NCBI GenBank assembly: GCA_016801885.1
Contig: CM028891.1
Span: forward strand, 11,515,517-11,579,516
From: Toxotes chatareus
Lineage: Eukaryota; Chordata; Actinopteri; Toxotidae
DNA length: 64,000 nt
Direction of reading: 5' to 3'
In this document: in pieces, positions 32,401-40,403 of the stretch
Layout of the letters: each line of letters begins with the position of its first letter
Position numbering within the stretch: the stretch's first letter is position 1
Made by a program: the position numbers and the translations under genes
The notes under the pieces: model-generated
Database searches by the model: none
What the model was told of the DNA's origin: nothing
Seen by the model: the letters and a program-made list of their open reading frames with translations, nothing else

Positions 32401-34419
32401 CACTGTTGTCTTGCAGGGTAATTTTTGAACTTTTGTGGAGGGATTACTTCAAGTTTGTGGGTGTGAAGTACGGAAACAGACTATTTCAGGTCAAAGGTAA
32501 CATTAGCTCAAGTTTTCATCTTATTTTCTTTATGATTAATAAATGAGTATAAAGCTGATATCTGGATCATTATACTTCAGGACTTCAAGACAAATCTGTG
32601 CCATGGAAAAAGGACATGAAGCTTTTCAATGCATGGAAAGGTTTGTACAGTTTTTTTCATTGTTCATAAAATAGTCCTTATTAAAAACAGTCGGTGGTTT
32701 TGAAAGTGTATGAACAGTATACTGGAACTTTAAGTATGCCAAATGCTTAAATATATTTTGTTATTACAGAGGGACAAACAGGAGTGCCGTTTGTGGACGC
32801 CAACATGAGAGAGCTGGCAATGACAGGTTTCATGTCCAACAGGGGGCGGCAAAATGTTGCTAGCTTCCTCACAAAGGATCTGGGCCTGGACTGGAGGATG
32901 GGAGCTGAGTGGTTTGAATACCTTTTGGTAAGTAGTGCAGTCCAGTTTTAAATCGGTTTGGAAATTCTGAAAATTGAAATTGTATTTTTAGGACATAACT
33001 TATCATGTAATATATGATTTATTTATTGTTACGCTGTGTAACATCCCAGTCCTTTTATTTTAGTGCATGGATTGGAATTCTAAATCATCATTTTTAAATT
33101 TTCCTCCAAAGATTGACCATGATGTCTGCAGCAACTATGGCAACTGGCTGTACAGCGCTGGTATAGGAAATGACCCCAGAGAAAACAGGAAGTTTAACAT
33201 GATCAAACAAGGCCTCGACTATGATAATAATGTAAGTTTTGAGAGGAAGCATGAAGTTTGGCATATTCCATTGCCCTTTAACATTTCTTTTTCTGGAACT
33301 TGTCATTGTTTGCATTACAACACAGGATGTCTGGGTCACACTCGATGATGATGAAAGCTTTGATTCAGAAATTTCAGTCACTGGTGGATTAATTATTGCT
33401 TGGTTACCCATGCGTCTGCTTCAGGGTGACTATGTCCGGCAGTGGGTCCCAGAATTGCAGGGGATCAAGGGAGCCGACGTGCACACACCCTGGACTCTCA
33501 GCGCTGCTGCGCTGTCACATGCTAACGTGTCCCTCGGTGAGACGTATCCCACCCCCATTGTCATAGCGCCTGAGTGGAGCAGACACGTTAACAAGAAATC
33601 GGTGGGTGTTTGAGAAAAGGGAAGTGGATAGTATGATTGCTTGCTGTTGCTGTAATACCTTTTTTTATCCTTCATGGCTGCAAACAACAGTGGCTGAATG
33701 TAAGTGCATTTACTCAAGTACTTTAGTACATTTGTTGAGGTATTTGAACTTTACTAGACTTTTTCGATTCTATGTGACTTTATACTTCTGTTCCACCACA
33801 GTTCGGAGAGATAAACATGCACTTTTTGCCTCACTATATGTACTTGACAGATACAGTTGTTGTTTTTCAGTTCCAGGTTTTACCCAAAATAACATATGAT
33901 ACACCTGTGATTTCTTTTTTGACTTGCTCACAAAGAAAGCAGTGTCACATTTCAGATTTTGACTAGTTGTTTGCAATTTCACCAAAGAGACATTCCCCTC
34001 TAAACTTCTTGAATGGTTTCCTTTAGATAATTGTTAGAAGTCTAAAGTTCAGAGCGCAAACTATCCAGTATTTCACAACACAGCAGAGGTTAGACAAAAA
34101 CACGAAAAACTGAATACAAGCTTGTATAGCTGCCCCTTTAATTATCTCACAGACCCACAGATTTATCTTGACTATCTGAATGGGGCCTAACCCATCGGCT
34201 GGGAGCCGCTAGACTAACTGTCTATGCATTTACACTGAAGTGGTATTTTGTCTCGCTGTCTTCTTCTAAACTTTCACAATAAGGGTAAATGTTTCTTTTC
34301 CTTTTTTTCAGAGTGGTGCAGGGCCTTCACCAAGAGGAAAGAAAGGCCCCTCTCACACTCCTAAACAGCACCGGGACAGAGGCATAGACTTCTATTTTTC
34401 CAGAAGCAAAAACTTGTGA
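29391..34419 (+). CDS. cry-dash: Cryptochrome DASH, complete, 14 exons, 521 aa
   Basis: Blue-light flavoprotein of the photolyase/cryptochrome family; CRY-DASH proteins bind FAD and a folate antenna and repair cyclobutane pyrimidine dimers in single-stranded or looped DNA. Exons: 29391-29453, 30070-30242, 30681-30774, 30872-31002, 31194-31342, 31791-31879, 31984-32057, 32166-32255, 32417-32496, 32581-32640, 32770-32927, 33112-33231, 33425-33601, 34312-34419. They join in phase to exactly 522 codons including TGA, matching the usual vertebrate length (about 520). The N-terminal alpha/beta antenna domain starts IICLLRNDLRLHDNE; the FAD domain shows YSTKFAPWLAMGCISPR (251-267), TGVPFVDANMRELAMTG (338-354), SNRGRQNVASF (357-367) and SNYGNWLYSAGIGND (394-408). 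A basic C-terminal tail ends RGIDFYFSRSK. The ATG at 29391 is the first in frame and matches the family start. Neighbours are the MAP3K 0.8 kb upstream and myd88 1 kb downstream. Confidence 0.97.
30070..30242 (+). CDS. cry-dash: cry-dash exon 2
   Basis: It encodes residues 22-79, with AEYIVPLYCFDPRHY and TGPFRMRFLLESIRDLR, the DP-R and F-R-x-x-F-L-x-E motifs typical of CRY-DASH antenna domains. The acceptor is CATACAG. Confidence 0.96.
30681..30774 (+). CDS. cry-dash: cry-dash exon 3
   Basis: It encodes residues 79-110, SNLVVRRGKPEDVVAEL to VAFHEE: the LxVRxGKPE strand-helix unit of the alpha/beta domain. The preceding intron ends in a GT-rich tract before CGACAG. Confidence 0.96.
30872..31002 (+). 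CDS. cry-dash: cry-dash exon 4
   Basis: It encodes residues 111-154. VTSEELNVEKKVKD is followed by CWGCSLYHRDDLPF, the W-G-x-x-L-x-H-x-x-D-L-P-F motif that closes the antenna domain. Confidence 0.96.
31194..31342 (+). CDS. cry-dash: cry-dash exon 5
   Basis: It encodes residues 154-204. LPDVYTQFRKAVE is the conserved P-x-x-F-T-x-F-R-K-like helix, followed by the proline-rich connector towards the FAD domain. Confidence 0.95.
31791..31879 (+). CDS. cry-dash: cry-dash exon 6
   Basis: It encodes residues 204-233. FPCSGGESQALARLKHYFWD is the CRY-DASH F-x-GGE-x-x-A-L-x-R motif at the entry to the FAD domain. Confidence 0.96.
31984..32057 (+). CDS. cry-dash: cry-dash exon 7
   Basis: It encodes residues 234-258. 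YKETRNGLIG and VDYSTKFAPW line the FAD phosphate and adenine pocket. The Trp codon is split TG|G. Confidence 0.96.
32166..32255 (+). CDS. cry-dash: cry-dash exon 8
   Basis: It encodes residues 258-288. LAMGCISPRYIYHQIKQYE is the photolyase L-x-x-G-x-I-S-P-R motif. The exon ends in another split Trp codon. Confidence 0.96.
32417..32496 (+). CDS. cry-dash: cry-dash exon 9
   Basis: It encodes residues 288-315. VIFELLWRDYFKFVGVKYG is the E-L-x-W-R-D-Y-F motif that contacts FAD. Confidence 0.96.
32581..32640 (+). CDS. cry-dash: cry-dash exon 10
   Basis: A 60-nt exon encoding residues 315-335, including WKKDMKLFNAWKEG across the junction. It is phase 1 at both ends. Confidence 0.95.
32770..32927 (+). 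CDS. cry-dash: cry-dash exon 11
   Basis: It encodes residues 335-387: TGVPFVDANMREL, SNRGRQNVASFLTKDL and DWRMGAEWFEYLL. This is the strongest photolyase signature in the gene. Confidence 0.97.
33112..33231 (+). CDS. cry-dash: cry-dash exon 12
   Basis: It encodes residues 388-427: IDHDVCSNYGNWLYSAGIGN and then a segment around RKFNMIKQ. This is the D-x-D-x-x-x-N-x-GNW motif that holds the isoalloxazine ring. The acceptor TCCTCCAAAG is weaker than its neighbours. Confidence 0.96.
33425..33601 (+). CDS. cry-dash: cry-dash exon 13
   Basis: It encodes residues 428-486, with GDYVRQWVPELQGIKGADVH and YPTPIV, the end of the conserved FAD domain. The donor is GTGGGT. Confidence 0.96.
33686..33860. 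repeat. Degenerate MITE-like element, family B copy 1
   Basis: It lies in cry-dash intron 13. AGTGCATTTACTCAAGTAC, GAGGTATTTGAACTTTACT and ACTTTATACTTCTGTTCCAC match, with changes, the common teleost repeat that starts AGTGGTGG and runs through CATTTACTCAAGTACT and TACTTCTACTCCACTACA. Only the 5' half is present. The second copy is at 36565. Confidence 0.7.
34312..34419 (+). CDS. cry-dash: cry-dash exon 14, C-terminal tail
   Basis: It encodes residues 487-521: a low-complexity basic tail (PRGKKGPS, TPKQHRDR) ending GIDFYFSRSKNL and TGA. The terminal motif D-R-G-I-D-F-Y-F resembles a PCNA-binding PIP-box. It is preceded by a long intron carrying a repeat. Confidence 0.94.
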   Translation, partial: SGAGPSPRGKKGPSHTPKQHRDRGIDFYFSRSKNL

Positions 34420-34890
34420 TCTGCCATAAGGCAAACAGATGGATGGTGCTCAGAGGATGGAAGTTCCAGTGATGCAAACCTAGACTGTTGCTGTAAAATC
34501 TGTGTTGCACACTGTTGTGTTGAGGGCAATTGAATTTGAAGAATTTGGGGAAATGCATGTTCCCACTGACAGTTAGATGGACTTGACTGATCTACATTTA
34601 TGCTATCAGTTCTCTAGAAAAATAACACCACGTAAACCCTCTTTCATGTTTTTTTTTCTGTTTTTTTGTTTCCTGTTATGCTGCAGCAACCAGTGAAAAA
34701 GGACACTGCGGTTTTTGAGACAGTGGATCAGTCACAAAGATCTGTTTGCTCGTGTTTTTGTGCAGATTATTTTCTTACGGTTTTATTATGCCTGTTTGAA
34801 TACACAGTTGTTGCTACTTTGTGTTCATTTTTTAAGTTTGCCTATTTTTGGCTGTTACAAAATAAAACACTCAGGAGAGTTTTGCATATG
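34420..34890 (+). other. cry-dash: cry-dash 3' untranslated region
   Basis: About 470 bases from TGA to just past the AATAAA at 34861. It has no further open exon and no repeat. Confidence 0.7.
34861..34866 (+). terminator. cry-dash: Poly(A) signal AATAAA for cry-dash
   Basis: AATAAA within TTACAAAATAAAACAC, followed by TTTTGCATATGTGATTTTGTT as a GT/T-rich downstream element. Confidence 0.75.
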
Positions 34891-35224
34891 TGATTTTGTT
34901 ATGCAGTGTAGTAAGTAACACCCTTTCAGTGTCTGACTTCCAAACTTCAAATCTTGATTTCGGTTTTTATTGTTATTAAACACTATTAAAGGAAACGAGG
35001 TGGAGAAAATGTGTCTGAATGCAGACTAGAAAAGGGAACAGAAACACTTAGGCACCCACTTCAGTCTTTCTGGTTCTTCTTTTACTTGTACTGTGTAATT
35101 TGCTGAGTGCCAACTGCTGAAAGTCATTTTATCAATCAATAAGAAAAATCTTTCGTTTCTGGTCACCAAAGCGATAGAGTCAGTAAATTTAAGAGTAGTT
35201 TTGTGAGAATTAAGCGTCTGTGGA
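34891..35224. other. Spacer between cry-dash and myd88
   Basis: AT-rich intergenic sequence of about 330 bases. No gene, RNA or repeat is recognised. The two genes sit close together in tandem. Confidence 0.6.
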
Positions 35225-35447
35225 GGTCTGAAGGTAAAAGGTACACGTCCTCCCCCCGTGTGACGCAGTCCGTCGCTAGGGCTGTCTGACATCACTTCCG
35301 TGTTCTGTCGTTAGGTAGGCTGTGGACCTGTGAGGCACCTTACTACTTCTAATCACTTAGCCTGTGGGTTATTATGTTCTCTGTTTTTTTTTAGTAGTTT
35401 AAACTAACGTCCTTCATCTCACAGAGGTTTAAGAAAACTTCTCTAAC
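35225..35447 (+). promoter_or_regulatory. myd88: Putative myd88 promoter and 5' UTR
   Basis: The base composition shifts to CpG-containing sequence (ACACGTCC, GTGTGACGCAGTCCGTCGC) and includes ATCACTTCCGTG at 35291-35302, a good ETS-family site often seen at TATA-less starts. I find no TATA box. The exact transcription start is not determinable by eye. Confidence 0.45.
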
Positions 35448-35757
35448 ATGGCTGCTGCCGATTCAGAAGTGGAGTTCGAGACGATTCCTCTCACCGCGCT
35501 GAATGTGACCGTAAGGAAAAAGTTGGGACTTTACCTAAATCCCAGAAACACAGTGGCCGCGGACTGGACGGCCGTTGCAGAGGACGTGGGCTTCAGTTAC
35601 CTGGAGATAAAGAACTACGAAGCGTTAAAAAACCCCACCAAGATGGTTCTGGACGAGTGGCATGCGCGGTCCTCAGATGCGACGGTGGGGAAGTTGTTGT
35701 CAATCCTGATGAAGTTGGAGAGGAATGACATTCTGGAGGATCTTCGCCCTTTAATAG
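35448..35757 (+). CDS. myd88: myd88 exon 1 (death domain)
   Basis: It encodes residues 1-104. After a short acidic leader, the death domain is complete in this exon, ending KLERNDILEDLRPLI. The donor is GTGCGT. Confidence 0.97.
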
Positions 35758-38623
35758 GTGCGTTGAAGTTACTTTTAACGTTTGATTTATCGGGACGAGT
35801 GCATAATATCGAGAAACGTATTGAGTAAGCTTGTTTCCAGTCGCATGTTCAGTCCCTGTTCTTCAGGAAATGATTCACTTGTCTCAATTCCCTTATTGCA
35901 AAGATTATTTACACACCAGATTCAGGATCTGTTAAGAAATATTTGCTCAAACAAAGTAATCGCCAGTGCATTAGTAAGATAAAAGTAGATTTTCTGTGAA
36001 ACTCTTTCAAGAAATGTGTGTTCAAAATACATTTCAGACAGACCTGTCCACCCCCCACTTACTGTATGCAAACTTCTGTATTTCTGTGTGTTCTTATGGT
36101 GTCTGCACATACATATATAGGTGAGGATGTGAAGAGATATTGTGAGAACCAGAAAAAGAAGGCTGATCCCCCACTTCAGGTTCCAGAGGTGGACAGCTGT
36201 GTCCCTCGCACCCCAGAGAGGAATGGTATCACCCTGGAGGATGATCCCGAAGGTGAGTATTTCTATAAGCTTTATATTTGTTTTGTGTTATTTTTTTAAA
36301 CACTAAACCAATAGAAAGCCATGCTACTGGTTAAGCACACACTTATTTGTGTCTGTTTAGATATTACAGAAATTCGTATTTGGTCAGCATTAATTACATC
36401 ACTTCGGAAACACATATTGTGCATAATTCAGCACAATTTAACTAATCATTGCTTCTCTTAAAAAGGTGAATGACATTGTTGACACAGCCACTTTTATAGT
36501 GCCTTTTAGGTTACAAAATACTTCCAATTCCAGAATGTGTGAATTCATTCTGGTCAGCGATAGTAAGCAGTGGTGGAAAATAATTACATTTACTAGAGTT
36601 TTAAGGTACTTGTATTTTTATTTGAGTATTTCCATCTAACATTTAAGAGGGAGATACTGTAGTTCTCAAAGTCCTCAACCATATATAAACTAGTTAGAAT
36701 TGGCTCTTCCTTAACCCTAACAACAGTAGAATGCTGCTTACTTGTAAATGCATCTGTCATAATAATCCAATAATGTAAAATAAACAACAATATATCTCTG
36801 AACTAGGCCACTATGAGAACCTTCACTATTACTTGTAACAGAGTAAATTTACACTGTAGTATTAATATTTTACTGAGCAGTAGCAGTGATAAGACAGTTG
36901 AATGAAACAAATCTGTGAGTGGCAATTTCAAGCTACACTTGGAGTTGTTGTACTAGAACGAAAAGGACACGGTGTGTGTTATAATTAATTTATTAGCTAA
37001 AAGTTGCAGCACATTTGTTCTGCTTAACTTGTTAGAGTGTGTGCACAGCTGTTGTCCATTCAGCACCAAGAGAACGCATTATAAGTATGCATAAATGCAC
37101 TGCACAATGCATGTTGAAACTAGCAAAAATGGGAAGCTTGGATAATTAGTGTGACTTTTTCAGATTGCATTTAGTAGCTTTTGCTGTTCTGTAAGAATTT
37201 CCACGCTACGGAAATGCCTCCTAAAATTACCAATTTAGCAATTCTGGTATTATGAAATTTATGACTCTAACTTCATCCTAATCTGACAAGTCATCTGAAG
37301 CTCTAATCACATGTATCTGCACTACTGCACCGTTCCACTTCCCTACACAGTCATGTGGTTTCCGTATAATTCTTTTATTTACTTAGGTGGAATATATTTC
37401 AGTTCTGAGGAGTCCTGTTTTTTCCGCTGCTTATTGTGTGTACATGTTGTCTGGGGTTACAAACTGTTGTGCATTACTGACCTTAAAGGGATAAACAAAG
37501 TAGCATTAATGAAATTATTCAAACTGAATTGATTGCAGGTACCCCTGAGATGTTTGATGCCTTCATCTGCTACTGCCAGAGCGACTTTGAGTTTGTCCAT
37601 GAGATGATCCGGGAACTGGAACAGACAGAGTACAAATTGAAACTGTGTGTGTTCGACAGAGATGTCCTCCCAGGCTCCTGTGTATGGACCATCACTAGTG
37701 AACTCATTGAGAAGAGGTTTGTTATTGACCTTTTTTAACCATTTCCATGTCTAATCTTTTGATTTGGCTTTTTACTTTAATTTGAGTGTTAAAAATTGAC
37801 TTAGAAAACACTAGCATACGGTGCACGGTCTGGTCCTGAAACTCCAAGTAGGTCAGTCCAAACAAACAGGGCAGACAAAGTAAAGTCACATTTGCTTGAT
37901 CCTGTGCTTTGTATTTGTAACTCTGATGCAACACCGACTCCTGTATGCACAGTCATTGAGAGTAATGTCTTTAAGCACACAATGTGTAGCAGGCCTGCTA
38001 CACTATTAACAACAGTCAACAAAATATATTGCACTACCTGCTCTGTGTTGACAAAAAAAACGAAATGGAAAGTTTAGAGATACAAAAGACATGAATGTTT
38101 CAGGCACTGTGGAAACCTGAACTTGACTAATAACAGTTTAATTTCACATTTAGATATAGAAAGTCACCTGAGCATAAAATGTCAAAGTTTCCTATGAGCC
38201 AGCCACAGCCACCTTGTTGAAAATCTCCCTACTTTCTGGCAGTCTCATTTTGCAATTGATTATAATGCATGTGACCATCTGTGCAGGTGTAAGAGGATGG
38301 TGGTGGTGATTTCTGATGAATACCTTGACAGCGATGCCTGTGACTTTCAGACTAAGTTTGCGCTCAGCCTCTGTCCTGGTAAGTAAAATTTTTCTTATGT
38401 TACACAGCTTTATCTTCCTATTTTACTGACATATGCATAATGAACCTTTCTTCCTTTTTCCATTACAGGAGCTCGAAATAAACGGCTTATCCCAGTGGTA
38501 TACAAGTCAATGACAAAGCCATTCCCCAGCATCTTGCGCTTCCTCACCGTATGTGACTACACCAGGCCTTGCACACAGGCATGGTTCTGGGTACGGCTGG
38601 CCAAAGCTCTTTCACTGCCATAA
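35448..38623 (+). CDS. myd88: MyD88 adaptor, complete, 5 exons, 288 aa
   Basis: Cytosolic adaptor linking Toll-like and IL-1 receptors to IRAK kinases in the Myddosome. Exons: 35448-35757, 36121-36252, 37539-37716, 38287-38378, 38469-38623; they join to 289 codons including TAA, the usual fish length. Death domain about residues 15-100 (TVRKKLGLYLNPR, DWTAVAEDVGFSYLEIKNYE), intermediate domain 104-148, TIR domain 149-288. TIR box 1 is FDAFICY (153-159); box 2 / BB loop RDVLPGSC (188-195) keeps the proline (P192) equivalent to the human BB-loop proline; box 3 is FWVRLAKAL (277-285). SILRF (258-262) is the site of the human oncogenic Leu-to-Pro change and is wild type here. The ATG at 35448 (AACATGG) is in strong context and fits the family N-terminus. 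Exon 2 is 132 nt, phase 1 at both ends, so skipping it would make a MyD88-S type form. Confidence 0.98.
36121..36252 (+). CDS. myd88: myd88 exon 2 (intermediate domain)
   Basis: It encodes residues 104-148, from GEDVKRYCENQKKKADPP to TLEDDPEG. This is the region needed for IRAK4 recruitment. 132 nt with matching phases permits in-frame skipping, as in mammalian MyD88-S. Confidence 0.96.
36565..36895. repeat. Degenerate MITE-like element, family B copy 2
   Basis: It lies in myd88 intron 2. It begins GCAGTGGTGGAAAATAATTAC and continues with GGTACTTGTATTTTTATTTG, AGTATTTCCATC, TGCTGCTTACTTGTAAATGC and AATAATCCAATAATGTAAAA, following the order of the common teleost element. The right end (ACTTGTAACAGAGTAAATTT, AGTATTAATATTTTACT) is degraded. 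It is longer than the copy at 33686. Confidence 0.78.
37539..37716 (+). CDS. myd88: myd88 exon 3 (TIR boxes 1 and 2)
   Basis: It encodes residues 148-207. It includes PEMFDAFICYCQSD, KLKLCVFDRDVLPGSCVW and SELIEKR, the betaA strand and BB loop of the TIR domain. Confidence 0.98.
38287..38378 (+). CDS. myd88: myd88 exon 4 (TIR core)
   Basis: It encodes residues 207-238, with CKRMVVVISDEYLDSDACDF, the betaC strand and following helix of the TIR fold. Confidence 0.97.
38469..38623 (+). CDS. myd88: myd88 exon 5 (TIR box 3 and stop)
   Basis: It encodes residues 238-288. RLIPVVYKSM, FPSILRFLTVCDYTRPC and the box 3 motif FWVRLAKALSLP are followed by TAA at 38621-38623. Confidence 0.98.
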
Positions 38624-39280
38624 CCATGGACCAGACAGTTAATTGTCTTTAAAAGTGCCTTTTAATTTCATCACATAAATTATGTTGGACAGTGGTTAAA
38701 CATAACATGTCAGATAATGTGCTGTTGCTCTTGATCAGTGTCCTGCTGGCACCCCCTGTGTGTTTATGGTATATATATATTTCAGTGCTACAGTTTGTGC
38801 TTCCCTTGAAGACAACACTGATTTCTGTACAATGTAATTGTGAAACACAAGTTGCTCCCACATACCAAATATCAGCAAAGTTCTCAGCACAAGCACACAG
38901 CCATTATTATGTTATTAAAATTTCATGAATAACATAGGTTGTCACTATGTTATATTTATGTGAGTTGTAATGGTGATAGTGTAATGGTTTATATTTGGGG
39001 CAGCATGTACTGAATACGCTGTAAAAGCTCCCTTTTTTTGCGCTGGCCACTTCCTCTTATGAGTCAACTTCTAGATGAGATTAAAGCTTAAAGAGGAACA
39101 CATATTGTGATACTTCCACATGTTAAGTTTTTGAATGCTGGCCCCTGCCTTTCCCTCTCACTTTCTCTGTCACCATGATGTCTTTGCATTAGATTTTTTT
39201 TTTTGATTGTTTTTTTTTTACAACAGTTTAATAAAAAAATGAATTTATTGTACCTTGAATAAATGGTATAAATGTGATTT
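38624..39280 (+). other. myd88: myd88 3' untranslated region
   Basis: AT-rich 3' UTR with T runs near 39195-39220 and several AATAAA signals (39230, 39258 and others just after). Confidence 0.7.
39258..39263 (+). terminator. myd88: Poly(A) signal cluster for myd88
   Basis: AATAAA at 39230-39235 and again at 39258-39263, with another AATAAA near 39285. Closely spaced signals suggest heterogeneous cleavage. Confidence 0.6.
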
Positions 39281-40019
39281 CTTTAATAAATTTAATACAT
39301 TCATACACAAGGGCGGTTTTCATGAATTTATAAACCATGTATAGTCATGAAAAAGTGGCGTGTCCTGTGGTTGTCCAGTGTGTCGTGATTGTTCAAGTCC
39401 TGCATGTAATAAAGTGCACCACCAGGGGTGTCGCTAATTGAATGCAATAAAGGAGAAGCATGGCCAAATACATTTTACAGTCAATGCATGAATGTCCAAT
39501 CATAGAGCAGCGTACGCGGTACTGTCCAATCAGAAGACAGAATACTCCTGGATTGCAGCACGCCTCTTTTCCACACGCTTTAGTTTGGGGATGGGATTTG
39601 CCCTGTGTTTTGCCTTTCAGGTAGTACTTCTTAGCTTGATAAGTACCTAAATATGTCATTTGTCAATCGGGTGTTGTGAATGTGAAAGTACTAGAATTGC
39701 GATGTGCCAGTCTGAGAAAAAAAGATAGAATTTGTTAGCTGTATGAGAAGAGGTAATGCCTGAAAAGTCTGACTCAGGGCAAAAATGCAGTACCCAAAGA
39801 TAGCCCGCCATTAAGAGTGTGGCGGAACCCAACGGCTCGTTTCGTTTTTGGCTTTTTCTACTTAATTTTTGAACACTCCTTGTAGTGGCTTGTGTTTGCC
39901 TAGAAAGTAAAACTCGGGGTCATAATTATGTATAAAGGTATGAACAGCTACGCCTGACGGTTTTGTGTAGCTAGTATTTCAAACAGTAGCGCTTCTGTCT
40001 CTGTGTTTGACACCAGCTC
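39281..40019. other. Spacer between myd88 and oxsr1
   Basis: There is no coding sequence. Two CCAAT boxes in the same orientation lie at 39496 and 39526, and another GC-richer stretch (GCCCGCCATTAAGAGTGTGGCGGAACCC) around 39803-39830 may belong to upstream regulatory DNA of oxsr1. Confidence 0.5.
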
Positions 40020-40333
40020 CAGCTCTTCATTAGCCGCCCACTAGTAATAACTGCCTACACTAGCGACAGTGGATTCCCAGGCTCATGCGGTCTAACGTCC
40101 CACACTCAATATGTCCGCCGGGAAGGTCCACATTTGCTCAGTAGGAATGCGGTAGGCGGGGCTGCTAGGCTAGTGTCAAACTTTGGGAATGACAGGAGTG
40201 CTGCAGGATTCGCAAAGAAGGGGAAGTGTCGCCCTTGTTGGTCCTGTTTGGATTACTTTGACTTCTTTTTACGCACAGTCTTTGGATTCACCACCTTTCT
40301 ACAGATAGTCTCGCCTCAGCAGATTCCTCAGCC
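40020..40333 (+). promoter_or_regulatory. oxsr1: Putative oxsr1 promoter and 5' UTR
   Basis: A GC-richer stretch with a consensus GC box GGCGGGGC at 40155-40162 and a GTCCGCCGGGAAGG segment upstream. No TATA box is seen. The stretch GATAGTCTCGCCTCAGCAGATTC leads into the ATG at 40334. Confidence 0.5.
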
Positions 40334-40403
40334 ATGTCGGAGGACCTGAGCTCCCAACCCTGGTCCATCAACAAAGATGATTATGAGCTACACGAGGTGA
40401 TTG
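40334..40403 (+). CDS. oxsr1: oxsr1 exon 1
   Basis: It encodes residues 1-24. MSEDLSSQPWSINKDDYEL then HEVIG; human OSR1 reads MSEDSSALPWSINRDDYEL. The donor is GTATGT, phase 1. Confidence 0.95.
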
